Source: Ktedonobacteraceae bacterium (GTDB lineage Bacteria > Chloroflexota > Ktedonobacteria > Ktedonobacterales > Ktedonobacteraceae). From it: 13,510 bases of DNA. Shown here in pieces: positions 1 through 6,799 of the stretch (position 1 is the first letter of the stretch; each line of letters opens with the position of its first letter). A program made the position numbers and the translations under genes. The notes under the pieces were generated by a model. That model saw nothing but the letters and a program-made list of their open reading frames with translations. It made no database searches and was not told the DNA's origin. Location of the stretch: positions 1-13,510 of the forward strand of contig JADBKA010000121.1 in NCBI GenBank assembly GCA_014896635.1, given 5' to 3'.

Positions 1-2764
1 ACATTACCGTCACTTCCAGGCTCTGGACGGCCATATTGATGTATGACGCCAGCACTGCTGCTAGCAACAGCCGATGCTGTGCCGAGGTCCTGAGCATTTT
101 CTTGATCAGATTCCAGGGAATGGCAATCAACAACAGGACCACCAGTACCTCACCCCCAATCCCCTGATCATAGAGTGTGCCGATGAAGATGTTATGTGGC
201 GCCGTGCCAACAACACCTCGACCGAAACCAACCTGGAGCTTTGTCAACAGCACATCGGAAGCGTTGAGACCTTCGCCCATCACGTGCAGCAGATTGACGT
301 GAGAGAGCACCGCATCCCAGAGGAGCGTACGACCATTCAGAGTTGTCAGGTCGTTATTGGCGAAACGGTCCAGAATGGGAATGTTGAGGGCCAGGATAGC
401 AATAGCTCCCAGAGCCGCAAAAACTCCGATCCCACCGAGCATGCCCAGGCGCATCTGGCGCGATGGCAGGAAGAAGATCATGCCGATGATGCCAAGTACG
501 AAGGCGATGGACGGACCGCGCGAGAATGTCAGGACAAAAGCCACCAGGATGGTAAACATAGCAATGAATGCCAGGATGCGGCCCCAGAAATTTTTCACTG
601 TTACCACACGGTACAGACTGATAGGGAAAACGACCGTCAGGAAGAAAGCTAGCGTGGGCGGAGCCGAAAAAACGGACCCCACGCGATAAAGGGTCGAGAT
701 ATTGGTGTCGAAGAAGCCTGTGGTCCTCTGTCCAGGCAGCCAGTCGAAGATGCCGAAGAGCGAGATGAACGTTGACTGTACAAGAATCGCATCAATCAGG
801 CCATTCAGGAGCCGCTTCGTCGTCGCCAGGTTAATGACCATGACGGCGACGGCCACAAATGACATGTAGACCGGCCACTGGATCATGAATTGCTGTATGC
901 CGATCTCGGACCAGCCAACCGAAGGAAGTACCCACAGCAGGAACACGAAGAGAAAAGCCAGCGTTGGCATGCGCTTGAACGTTGACTTGATAGGAAAGAA
1001 AAACATCAAGAGCAGCGTTGGCAAAGTGAGGCCGGAGAGCAAGTTGCCGCCCTGGAACATTGAGAGAAACGGGACAGTCGAGCCAATCACTGCGTCTATG
1101 CCAATCCAGGCAAGCAGCAGCAGGTAGGGATAGCGCAGCATGGCGACAATGGCAATAGAGCCGAAGGCGATACGCAGTGTGAGGACTGCATTCACAATTG
1201 CGCCCACAGCGCCGGCAGTAAGAACCGTCATTACGGCAACAGCACGTGCCAGCGTTTTTTTGACCGCATAGGTGAATATCGGCGATGACAAGTTTTCATC
1301 CCTCCACGAGATCCAGGCCTGGAAAGACTTCCCGACCAGTTGCAATAACTCAGGCGGTGGCTTGAGCAGATCCAGCTTGCCGATCTGGATACGAAGCGTG
1401 ACCAGCAGAATGATCATGGAGCAGAAATAGTAGGCGGAAGTTGCTAATGCAATGCCGAAGGCGCCCCAGAAGATTTTGAAAGTGTAGTCGAAGGCTGCGT
1501 TCAGAATGACGTTGATGATGGTCATGACCATCAGCACGCGCGTCTTTTTCAAGGCGCTGAAGGCGCGTGAAGTCAGGAACGCCAGGGCTGTCGGCGGCAG
1601 GCCGAGCATCAGACCGAACAGCAGCGTGGCTGTGCGTACAGTATCGTCGTGTGTAAACGCGCCATGCTGGAAGAGGATGCGCACCGCCAGCTCGCCGAAA
1701 AGTGACATGCCGATAGCCAGCACCACAGTGACAATACCCAGTGCCCAGAGGTAGAGACGCAGCGTGTTCTTGAACGCCTTCATATCTTTGATGGCGGCCT
1801 GGCTGGCGAGGTAGGGGAGAGCAGCTTTGCCGACCGAAGCGAAGATGACGCCGGTGAAGACGCCGTTGAGTTTATTTGCATAGCTCATCGCAGCTACGTT
1901 ACCGGTTTCGCCGACAGTCGAGATGAAAGAATTATCGAGCAGGGGAGCAAGCTGGCCAATGAGCGCCGCACCCAGCGGCGCGATCGCCAGCGCAGCAATA
2001 GCCCGCACATCCGGGCTATTCAGTTCCAGCACAGGTTTGTATCTGAGCTGAGCCTTGTGCGCTCGGATGAGAATAATGATCAATTGGACAACTAACCCGA
2101 TCAGGTTGCCCAGACAGAGCATCAACACACCAACGCTCTTCCCGCCGATCAACAGGGCAATCGCCGTGCTGATCGGTACAGCAGCTCCTGCATAAGCCGG
2201 CCAGCCAAACTGGCCTTCCGCGTTAAGCAGACACTCTAAAAAGCTATTGATGGTCATTAAAAAGAAGACAGGGATGAGATAGGGTGTCAAACTGATAGCT
2301 ATTTGCTCGGTATGAGTGCCAGCGTGGCCTGGCGCAACAAGAAAAAGCGCCTGTTGGCGAAACAGGAACAGCACCAGTGCTAGCAGGCCAGTACCGATAA
2401 TCAGAATATTTAAGAGCGTGCTGAAGAGCCTGGAAGCCTGCTCTTTGCCCCTGACGCGCGTGCGCGCATAGACAGGGATCACCGATGCTTCCAGTGCGCT
2501 GCCAAGCATCATCGCCAGTGTCGTCGTCAACAGGTAGGCGTCCGTATAGGCATCCATCTCGACGCCGAGGGCAAAGTGGCTGACGACGATAATCTGCATG
2601 CCCAGGCCCATGAAGCGCAGCAGCAGGTTTGCCGAGGCCAGGCTGAGCAGGGCCTTGAAAATGTTTTTATTAGCGGACCTGACATGTACAGCGATGAGCC
2701 GCGCGCTGGTATTGCCCAGTGGCTGGCTGGTCGGTTTTTTGCTACTATTGTTGGCTTGAAGCAT
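1..2764 (-). CDS. MurJ/MviN-type flippase fused to Wzy/O-antigen polymerase-ligase (3' end off window)
   Basis: Reading the minus strand from an ATG at 2764-2762 gives 921 codons with no stop before the window edge. An in-frame TAG lies nine codons upstream of this ATG, so it is the first possible ATG; a GGAAAAG purine run precedes it. Residues about 35-460 are a polytopic MviN/MurJ-like domain of the MOP flippase superfamily, with the characteristic ILFQHGAF (363-370) and repeated hydrophobic helices. Residues about 465-500 form a hydrophilic linker. Residues about 505-921 form a second polytopic domain resembling Wzy_C/O-antigen ligase, with TFSRGPSIAF (746-755), NGRTLLWDAVL (810-820) and APHNIFIGTLYDQG (855-868). 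MurJ/Wzx proteins flip undecaprenyl-linked precursors across the membrane; Wzy or WaaL proteins polymerise or transfer them outside. A single protein for both steps is unusual, and these are normally separate genes. It is the third gene of the leftward set. The C-terminus is not visible. Ligase versus polymerase activity cannot be told from sequence. Confidence 0.88.
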   Translation of the reverse strand, partial: MLQANNSSKKPTSQPLGNTSARLIAVHVRSANKNIFKALLSLASANLLLRFMGLGMQIIVVSHFALGVEMDAYTDAYLLTTTLAMMLGSALEASVIPVYARTRVRGKEQASRLFSTLLNILIIGTGLLALVLFLFRQQALFLVAPGHAGTHTEQIAISLTPYLIPVFFLMTINSFLECLLNAEGQFGWPAYAGAAVPISTAIALLIGGKSVGVLMLCLGNLIGLVVQLIIILIRAHKAQLRYKPVLELNSPDVRAIAALAIAPLGAALIGQLAPLLDNSFISTVGETGNVAAMSYANKLNGVFTGVIFASVGKAALPYLASQAAIKDMKAFKNTLRLYLWALGIVTVVLAIGMSLFGELAVRILFQHGAFTHDDTVRTATLLFGLMLGLPPTALAFLTSRAFSALKKTRVLMVMTIINVILNAAFDYTFKIFWGAFGIALATSAYYFCSMIILLVTLRIQIGKLDLLKPPPELLQLVGKSFQAWISWRDENLSSPIFTYAVKKTLARAVAVMTVLTAGAVGAIVNAVLTLRIAFGSIAIVAMLRYPYLLLLAWIGIDAVIGSTVPFLSMFQGGNLLSGLTLPTLLLMFFFPIKSTFKRMPTLAFLFVFLLWVLPSVGWSEIGIQQFMIQWPVYMSFVAVAVMVINLATTKRLLNGLIDAILVQSTFISLFGIFDWLPGQRTTGFFDTNISTLYRVGSVFSAPPTLAFFLTVVFPISLYRVVTVKNFWGRILAFIAMFTILVAFVLTFSRGPSIAFVLGIIGMIFFLPSRQMRLGMLGGIGVFAALGAIAILALNIPILDRFANNDLTTLNGRTLLWDAVLSHVNLLHVMGEGLNASDVLLTKLQVGFGRGVVGTAPHNIFIGTLYDQGIGGEVLVVLLLIAIPWNLIKKMLRTSAQHRLLLAAVLASYINMAVQSLEVTVM

Positions 2765-2828
2765 CTTTTCCAACCGTTCTCGTGTTCCCTATATGCTCAG
2801 ATGAGTGAGTTGCACAGGTAACTCTTCT

Positions 2829-2847
2829 GTCCCGCCACAGGTGGGAC
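2829..2847. repeat. Small hairpin upstream of the flippase-polymerase gene
   Basis: GTCCC (2829-2833) pairs with GGGAC (2843-2847), and two more G-C pairs form inside after one mismatch, leaving a three-base loop. It sits in the 171-base gap between the dehydrogenase and flippase-polymerase genes. No T-run follows on either strand, so it is not a standard intrinsic terminator. It may be chance. Confidence 0.3.
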
Positions 2848-2874
2848 GTGCTGAGTGAGTGAGCAAGCCTTGAT

Positions 2875-2911
2875 ACGATGGCGCTTTCGGAAGCCAGGAA
2901 AGCGCCATCGT
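2875..2911. repeat. Perfect 14-bp inverted repeat between two glycan genes
   Basis: Arms 2875-2888 (ACGATGGCGCTTTC) and 2898-2911 are perfectly complementary around a nine-base loop. The hairpin lies 24 bases past the dehydrogenase stop codon on the minus strand. No T-run follows on the minus strand, so it is not a classic rho-independent terminator. It may stabilise the 3' end of the dehydrogenase message, mark a processing site, or weakly attenuate expression of the flippase-polymerase gene. Confidence 0.6.
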
Positions 2912-2935
2912 GCTGGAGCATTGACAGCCGTGTTC

Positions 2936-4237
2936 CTAGAGCCTTAGTATCTTAGGATCATGGATGCCGCTGGTAATATTGCGAGTATCGACGATACTGC
3001 GTGCTTCGCTAACGATCCATGCGGCATCGTAGTAGTTATGATCTGTGACCACAACAACGCAGTCTGCGGCCTGGAGCAAGCCGTCACTGAGCATTTGTGA
3101 GTGCAGTGTGCGGCTGCCGATTTTGATTGACGGCACGTAGTCATCGTTATAGAGGACCACCGCTTTACGGTCGAGCAATTGCTGGATGATATCCAGGGCT
3201 GGTGACTCGCGCACATCGTTCACATTGGCTTTGTAGGCGACGCCGAGCACAAGTATCGTGGCGCCGTTCAGGCTGCGTCGCTGTTCGTTGAGCGCCTCCG
3301 CCACCTTATTGACGACATAGTGTGGCATGCTGGTATTGATCTCCGCAGCCAGTTCGATGAAACGCGCAGTGTAGTCCAGCGTTTTCATCTTCCAGGAGAG
3401 ATAATGAGGATCGACGGGGATGCAGTGTCCTCCCAGGCCCGGCCCTGGTGTAAAGCGCATGAAGCCGAAAGGTTTCGTAGCGGCAGCATCGATGACCTCC
3501 CACACATTGACATTGAGTTTGTCACAGATGATGGCGATTTCATTAACCAGCCCGATGTTCACAGCGCGGAACGTATTCTCCAGCAGTTTCGCCATCTCGG
3601 CCACGCGAGCAGATGAAACCGGGATAACTCGTTCGATGGCGGCGCTATAATAAGCCTGGGCCAACTCGGTGCAGTCAGGAGTAACGCCTCCGACAATCTT
3701 AGGAGTATTGGTTGCGCCGAACTGGGGATTGCCGGGATCGATGCGCTCAGGCGAGAAGGCCAGGTAGAAATCCCGGCCCACCTGTAGTCCTGTCGCTTCG
3801 AGTTCTGGCAGCAGCACCTCGTCGGTGGTTCCTGGATAAGTGGTACTCTCCAGCACAATTAATTGCCCTGCATGCAGGTGGGCTTTGACTGACTCAAGGG
3901 CGGAGAGAATATAGGAGATATCCGGTTCGCGCGTTTTGCGCAGAGGAGTAGGTACGCAGATACTGATTGCATCTATCTGTTTGAGTGCGGCAGAATCTGT
4001 CGTGAAATCGAGGCGCCCCGCCTCAATAAGCTTTTGCAGGGTGCTGCTCTCTACATCAGAGATATAACTTTCGCCTTTATTTGCTGCATCGACTTTTTTC
4101 TGATCTATATCTATACCAGTGACATGGAATCCCCCTTCAGCCAGCGTCGTTGCCAGAGGCAGGCCGACGTAGCCGAGGCCAATCACTGCCGCATGTAGTG
4201 TGCGCGAAGAGATTTTTTCCAGCAGTAAATCTTTCAT
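2936..4237 (-). CDS. wbpA: UDP-N-acetylglucosamine 6-dehydrogenase (WbpA-type nucleotide-sugar dehydrogenase)
   Basis: This 433-residue protein belongs to the UDP-glucose/GDP-mannose dehydrogenase family, which oxidises C6 of a nucleotide sugar in two NAD-dependent steps to give a uronic acid. Visible features are the NAD-binding GLGYVG (20-25), SICVPTP (92-98), FSPERIDPGN (161-170), EMAKLLENTF with the conserved Lys217, and GGHCIPVDPHYLSW (269-282) carrying the catalytic Cys272. The C-terminal nucleotide-sugar domain has GVAYKANVNDVRESPA (332-347). The GGHCIPVDP form is typical of UDP-GlcNAc dehydrogenases such as WbpA rather than UDP-glucose dehydrogenases, which usually have a GGxCxPKD form. 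UDP-ManNAc or UDP-GalNAc as substrate cannot be excluded. Length is normal. An AGAGGAAC ribosome site lies just before the ATG. The gene is second in the leftward set and probably supplies UDP-GlcNAc uronic acid to the glycan. Confidence 0.9.
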   Translation of the reverse strand: MKDLLLEKISSRTLHAAVIGLGYVGLPLATTLAEGGFHVTGIDIDQKKVDAANKGESYISDVESSTLQKLIEAGRLDFTTDSAALKQIDAISICVPTPLRKTREPDISYILSALESVKAHLHAGQLIVLESTTYPGTTDEVLLPELEATGLQVGRDFYLAFSPERIDPGNPQFGATNTPKIVGGVTPDCTELAQAYYSAAIERVIPVSSARVAEMAKLLENTFRAVNIGLVNEIAIICDKLNVNVWEVIDAAATKPFGFMRFTPGPGLGGHCIPVDPHYLSWKMKTLDYTARFIELAAEINTSMPHYVVNKVAEALNEQRRSLNGATILVLGVAYKANVNDVRESPALDIIQQLLDRKAVVLYNDDYVPSIKIGSRTLHSQMLSDGLLQAADCVVVVTDHNYYDAAWIVSEARSIVDTRNITSGIHDPKILRL

Positions 4238-4273
4238 AAAGTTCCTCTTGATTCTAGACGTTGTAAGATATCA

Positions 4274-4348
4274 TGCAGCTCGTGGCCTGCTTCCGCCTGT
4301 TGTCCGCCTGCACTCGTCTCTCGCATGTATCTGAGGTCACGAGCTGCA
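4274..4348. repeat. Long-loop 11-bp inverted repeat between kinase and dehydrogenase genes
   Basis: TGCAGCTCGTG (4274-4284) is perfectly complementary to 4338-4348, enclosing a 53-base loop. The loop contains two copies of TCCGCCTG (4292-4299 and 4303-4310 region). It occupies most of the 142-base gap between the chain-length/kinase stop and the dehydrogenase start. No T-run follows on the minus strand, so a role as an intercistronic mRNA structure is more likely than termination. Confidence 0.45.
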
Positions 4349-4379
4349 ATGCATGTATGAGTAAGAATAGATCGATGCA

Positions 4380-5813
4380 TTATCGACTATTAGGTACTGT
4401 CCGCATCATTCCTGGTGGAACCTGGTGGTTTTGTGGCATATTGGGCATATTGGGAGTCATAGAGATAGCGATATCTGCGCGTGGTCTCTGACCCATGCTA
4501 ACCAGATAATCCTGAAGTTCACCATATTCGGTCCAGGGACTCTTATTGATCGCAATACCCAGGATGCGCGTATTCGAGCGGGACAGCGTTTGCTTGGCGA
4601 GACGCAACACTTTACGTGGTGTCCTGGATGCGTCTGTCACCAGAATAGCAGCCTGAACATAAGATGCTACGATCTGTGCATCGGCCACCGGTAGTACCGG
4701 CGGTGTATCGAGAATAATGTAGTCGAACTGCTGAGTATTGCGCATGTGGGTGAACAACTGCTGTGCCAGATGCGATTGGAGCAGCTCCGACGGGTTGGAT
4801 GGTAGCACCCCTGCGGTAAGCACGCGCAGCGAAGGAATCTCGGTTGGCTGGTTTTCCATCTCTATCTGCTGCTGTCCCCACATCTCTATCAGGGCATTGG
4901 AGAGACCTTTGCGGTTATCCAGTTGGAAATGCTGATCCAGTACCGGATTACGCAAATCAGCATCCACCAGCAGGACGCGCTTGCCGGAGAGCGCCAGGAA
5001 GGAAGCGACATTGGCCGCGATGGTGCTCTTCCCTTCGCCGGCGAGGGCACTGGTGACCATGACCAGCTTGAATGGCTGAGTTCCCTGAGCTACTGTCATC
5101 GCTGCACAGAGAATGCGGCAGCCCTCTGCCAGAGCCGGCGTCTCTTCGGCATTCTGGTTGCGCTGCCGGCGTGAGAGCAGAGGAATGACCGTCAGCGGCT
5201 CCAGCCCCAGCAGGGTGCGCACCTCTTCAGGACTTGAGAGCCTGTCATCCATCCATTCAAAAACCACAACCAATGCAACTGAGAGGCCAAGCCCGACTAT
5301 GGCGCCAATCAATGCATCAGTAGGGGGGTTAGGACGAATCGGCGTAGTTGGCACAATGGCATGAATGACCTGAAACTGCACATAACCGCCGAGTTGTCCA
5401 TTGACGTACTGGTTGAAGGAGTCTGCAATCTCATTGGTGAGCTGAGCTGCCAGGTTGGGATCTTGATTCTGCACACTCAGTTCGATAATCTGTGTATTCG
5501 ATTGCGGCTTTACTGTCATCATCGAGAGCAATTGTGCGCCCGTCAATCCGTGTTTGGCAGCTACTGTGTCAAGGAACTGCTTGTTCTGAAGAAGTTGACT
5601 GTATGTTGGCAGAAGGGTGATCGCCGCTGTTGTGTTATCAGATGCTGATGTAGCAGATCCCACTGTCAGCATGAGCAGCGCCTGGGCCTGATAAACGGGT
5701 TTCATGAGGCGGGATACGATAAATGTTGTGCTACCACAAAGCAGGATACCCAGTAATACCAGCCAGAACCAGCGTTTCACTATGATGAAATAGCGGCTCA
5801 GCGAACTTCGCAT
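4380..5813 (-). CDS. Wzz chain-length determinant fused to CpsD/CapB-like BY-kinase ATPase
   Basis: The 477-residue protein controls polysaccharide chain length and export in Wzx/Wzy systems. An N-terminal Wzz domain has a first membrane helix at about 15-33, an extracytoplasmic region to about 160, a Pro-rich PNPP (161-164) and a second helix at about 167-185. The cytoplasmic P-loop domain shows Walker A SALAGEGKST (255-264), Walker A' LLVDADLRNP (281-290) and Walker B YIILDTPP (365-372), matching the CpsD/CapB/Wzc family. Wzc and CpsD usually end in a cluster of tyrosines that are autophosphorylated. Here only Tyr430 and Tyr436 lie near the end, and the tail (about 451-477) is Met/Pro/Asn-rich, including a tandem PNM repeat. 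The kinase may therefore act as a plain ATPase switch or phosphorylate elsewhere. An AAGGATGG ribosome site precedes the ATG. It is the first gene of the leftward set and opens the polymerisation operon. Confidence 0.9.
   Translation of the reverse strand: MRSSLSRYFIIVKRWFWLVLLGILLCGSTTFIVSRLMKPVYQAQALLMLTVGSATSASDNTTAAITLLPTYSQLLQNKQFLDTVAAKHGLTGAQLLSMMTVKPQSNTQIIELSVQNQDPNLAAQLTNEIADSFNQYVNGQLGGYVQFQVIHAIVPTTPIRPNPPTDALIGAIVGLGLSVALVVVFEWMDDRLSSPEEVRTLLGLEPLTVIPLLSRRQRNQNAEETPALAEGCRILCAAMTVAQGTQPFKLVMVTSALAGEGKSTIAANVASFLALSGKRVLLVDADLRNPVLDQHFQLDNRKGLSNALIEMWGQQQIEMENQPTEIPSLRVLTAGVLPSNPSELLQSHLAQQLFTHMRNTQQFDYIILDTPPVLPVADAQIVASYVQAAILVTDASRTPRKVLRLAKQTLSRSNTRILGIAINKSPWTEYGELQDYLVSMGQRPRADIAISMTPNMPNMPQNHQVPPGMMRTVPNSR
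4437..4454. repeat. Two perfect 9-bp tandem units inside the kinase tail
   Basis: CATATTGGG occurs twice in direct succession. On the minus strand it encodes the repeated Pro-Asn-Met of the kinase C-terminal tail. It looks like a small in-frame expansion; the number of units may vary between strains. Confidence 0.6.
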
Positions 5814-5836
5814 GTAAGTACCATCCTTATCAATTC

Positions 5837-5865
5837 AGTGTAAGTACCATTTTTAATCATCTCAA
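5837..5865 (-). promoter_or_regulatory. Candidate sigma-70-type promoter for the leftward operon
   Basis: On the minus strand TTGAGA (5865-5860) is separated by exactly 17 bases from TACACT (5842-5837). These match the -35 and -10 consensus at five and four of six positions. Transcription would begin near 5830, giving a leader of about 17 bases that still includes the AAGGATGG ribosome site before the ATG at 5813. Motif and spacing are seen; activity is inferred. Confidence 0.4.
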
Positions 5866-5901
5866 GAACTGTCTTTATTATTCCAGTCGCAAGCGGGCCT
5901 G

Positions 5902-5929
5902 ACAGGTCATTACAACGATATGTGGCCAG
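5902..5929. repeat. Imperfect direct repeat, copy 1 (28 bp)
   Basis: This segment matches 6097-6124 at 24 of 28 positions, and all four differences are transitions. The shared core starts ACAGGTCATT and ends GGCCAG. Similarity extends weakly upstream, where both copies are preceded by TTCCAG a short distance away. The copies are 195 bases apart in the same orientation. Possible uses are a regulator binding site or the remains of a duplication. Confidence 0.6.
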
Positions 5930-6096
5930 CCGCCTGTAGGGATAACACAAGGCACAATGATACACGCCTTTCCACGCCTGAGTATCAGGATACAATTTTT
6001 TCTATTTGAATCAGGTTGTCACTCGTGTTGAGATGACGTTAAAAACCATATGCCAGTGTTGAGAAAGCATTCCAATTTTAATTCCAGGCGAGCTTA

Positions 6097-6124
6097 ACAG
6101 GTCATTGCAACGATGTACGGCCAG
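6097..6124. repeat. Imperfect direct repeat, copy 2 (28 bp)
   Basis: Second copy of the repeat at 5902-5929, same orientation, with four transitions relative to copy 1. It lies in the middle of the divergent spacer and does not overlap any supported gene. Confidence 0.6.
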
Positions 6125-6458
6125 TTTCCTGCCAGGACCGATGAGAAATTATCAGCCTGAAGAGTTGCTCTCTTTGTTCTCCAGAACAGCAACTCCGCTG
6201 GATATTGTGCGAGTTCTCCTTACCATTAAAAAACGTCCAATATACTGCTTTTCTCTTGCCTGTTGTTCAGGAAAAGGGTCAGGAACACCCTGGTGTGTAT
6301 ATTCGGTACACTGGACCCTCCTACCTTGAAGTAAAAGGCATAGTGAAAAAGCAGCGGGCAGGTATTAGTTATGATACATAGGATTGTGGTCTGGCGTATA
6401 GAGTATGGCTGAATCTGGGGGACAAATTTCCTAATAGGTATCGGCGTCAACATAATCG

Positions 6459-6518
6459 AAAAAGAGGAAGGATGTTTCCTGGCGAGGGAAAAGAAAGTGC
6501 TCCTGGCTTCCTCTTTTT
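6459..6518. terminator. Terminator-like hairpin in the divergent spacer, possibly bidirectional
   Basis: AAAAAGAGGAAG (6459-6470) is perfectly complementary to 6507-6518, a 12-bp stem followed by a T-rich run on the plus strand (the right arm ends in six Ts, 6514-6519). Because the left arm begins with five As, the minus-strand transcript also ends in Ts. The 36-base loop holds a smaller TTTCC/GGAAA hairpin (about 6475-6491). This has the form of an intrinsic terminator, although the loop is long. No supported gene lies immediately upstream on either strand. Confidence 0.45.
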
Positions 6519-6787
6519 TCTACAAAGAGGCGTATTGAAAAGAATATCAGCCAGTGGCGTGTATGAGCAAAAGTCAGAGAGTTATTGCGTGGATTTCTCT
6601 ACACAATAAGGACAGGTTTTACTGATTCTCTACCTGAGCAAACATCGTATTGCCACGCCGGATATGGTATTTTTGTCCGGGTTGGTGTACTGACAGGTGC
6701 TCTATGCCGTTTGATGTATTAGTATTGGATACAAAGTTGTTGAGAAAGCTGCTATTGTAAAACATACATTATTTCTACTAGAATGAC

Positions 6788-6793
6788 GGAGGA
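6788..6793 (+). promoter_or_regulatory. Strong ribosome binding site for the DMFase-like gene
   Basis: GGAGGA lies six bases before the ATG at 6800 and fixes that start. A weak promoter-like pair, TTGAGA (6740-6745) and TACATT (6765-6770), lies upstream, but its 19-base spacing is not ideal. Confidence 0.7.
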
Positions 6794-6799
6794 TCCTGC

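Larger units (their letters stand above)
5814..6799. other. Long divergent intergenic region (about 985 bp)
   Basis: This AT-richer stretch separates the two divergent gene sets. I see no convincing gene in it; the open frames present are short and have no recognisable family or good ribosome site. It holds a candidate leftward promoter (5837-5865), an imperfect 28-bp direct repeat (5902-5929 and 6097-6124), an exact 12-bp repeat (6057-6068 and 6738-6749), an 11-bp repeat GTAAGTACCAT (5814-5824 and 5840-5850), and a terminator-like hairpin (6459-6518). Its size is far more than two promoters need, so it may carry operators or an untranslated RNA. Confidence 0.6.

Noticed and set aside
74..652. 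192-codon plus-strand open frame
   Set aside because: It lies antisense to the well-supported polymerase domain, has a composition rich in Gln, Glu and His typical of an antisense shadow, and shows no family motif.
1240..1420. Separate start for a stand-alone polymerase gene at the domain boundary
   Set aside because: The frame is continuous through the linker with no stop. A GGAGGGATG lies in the linker (about 1300) but its ATG is not in the same frame as the polymerase domain, so it does not define an independent gene.
5798..5995. 65-codon minus-strand frame upstream of the chain-length/kinase gene
   Set aside because: It overlaps the candidate promoter and the real gene start, and has no recognisable family.
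5881..6124. CRISPR array suggested by the 28-bp repeat
   Set aside because: Only two imperfect copies exist, separated by a spacer of 167 bases, with no cas genes in view.
6105..6329. 74-codon plus-strand frame in the divergent spacer
   Set aside because: It has no good ribosome site and no recognisable motif, is Cys/Ser-rich in a way typical of random sequence, and overlaps the direct repeat.
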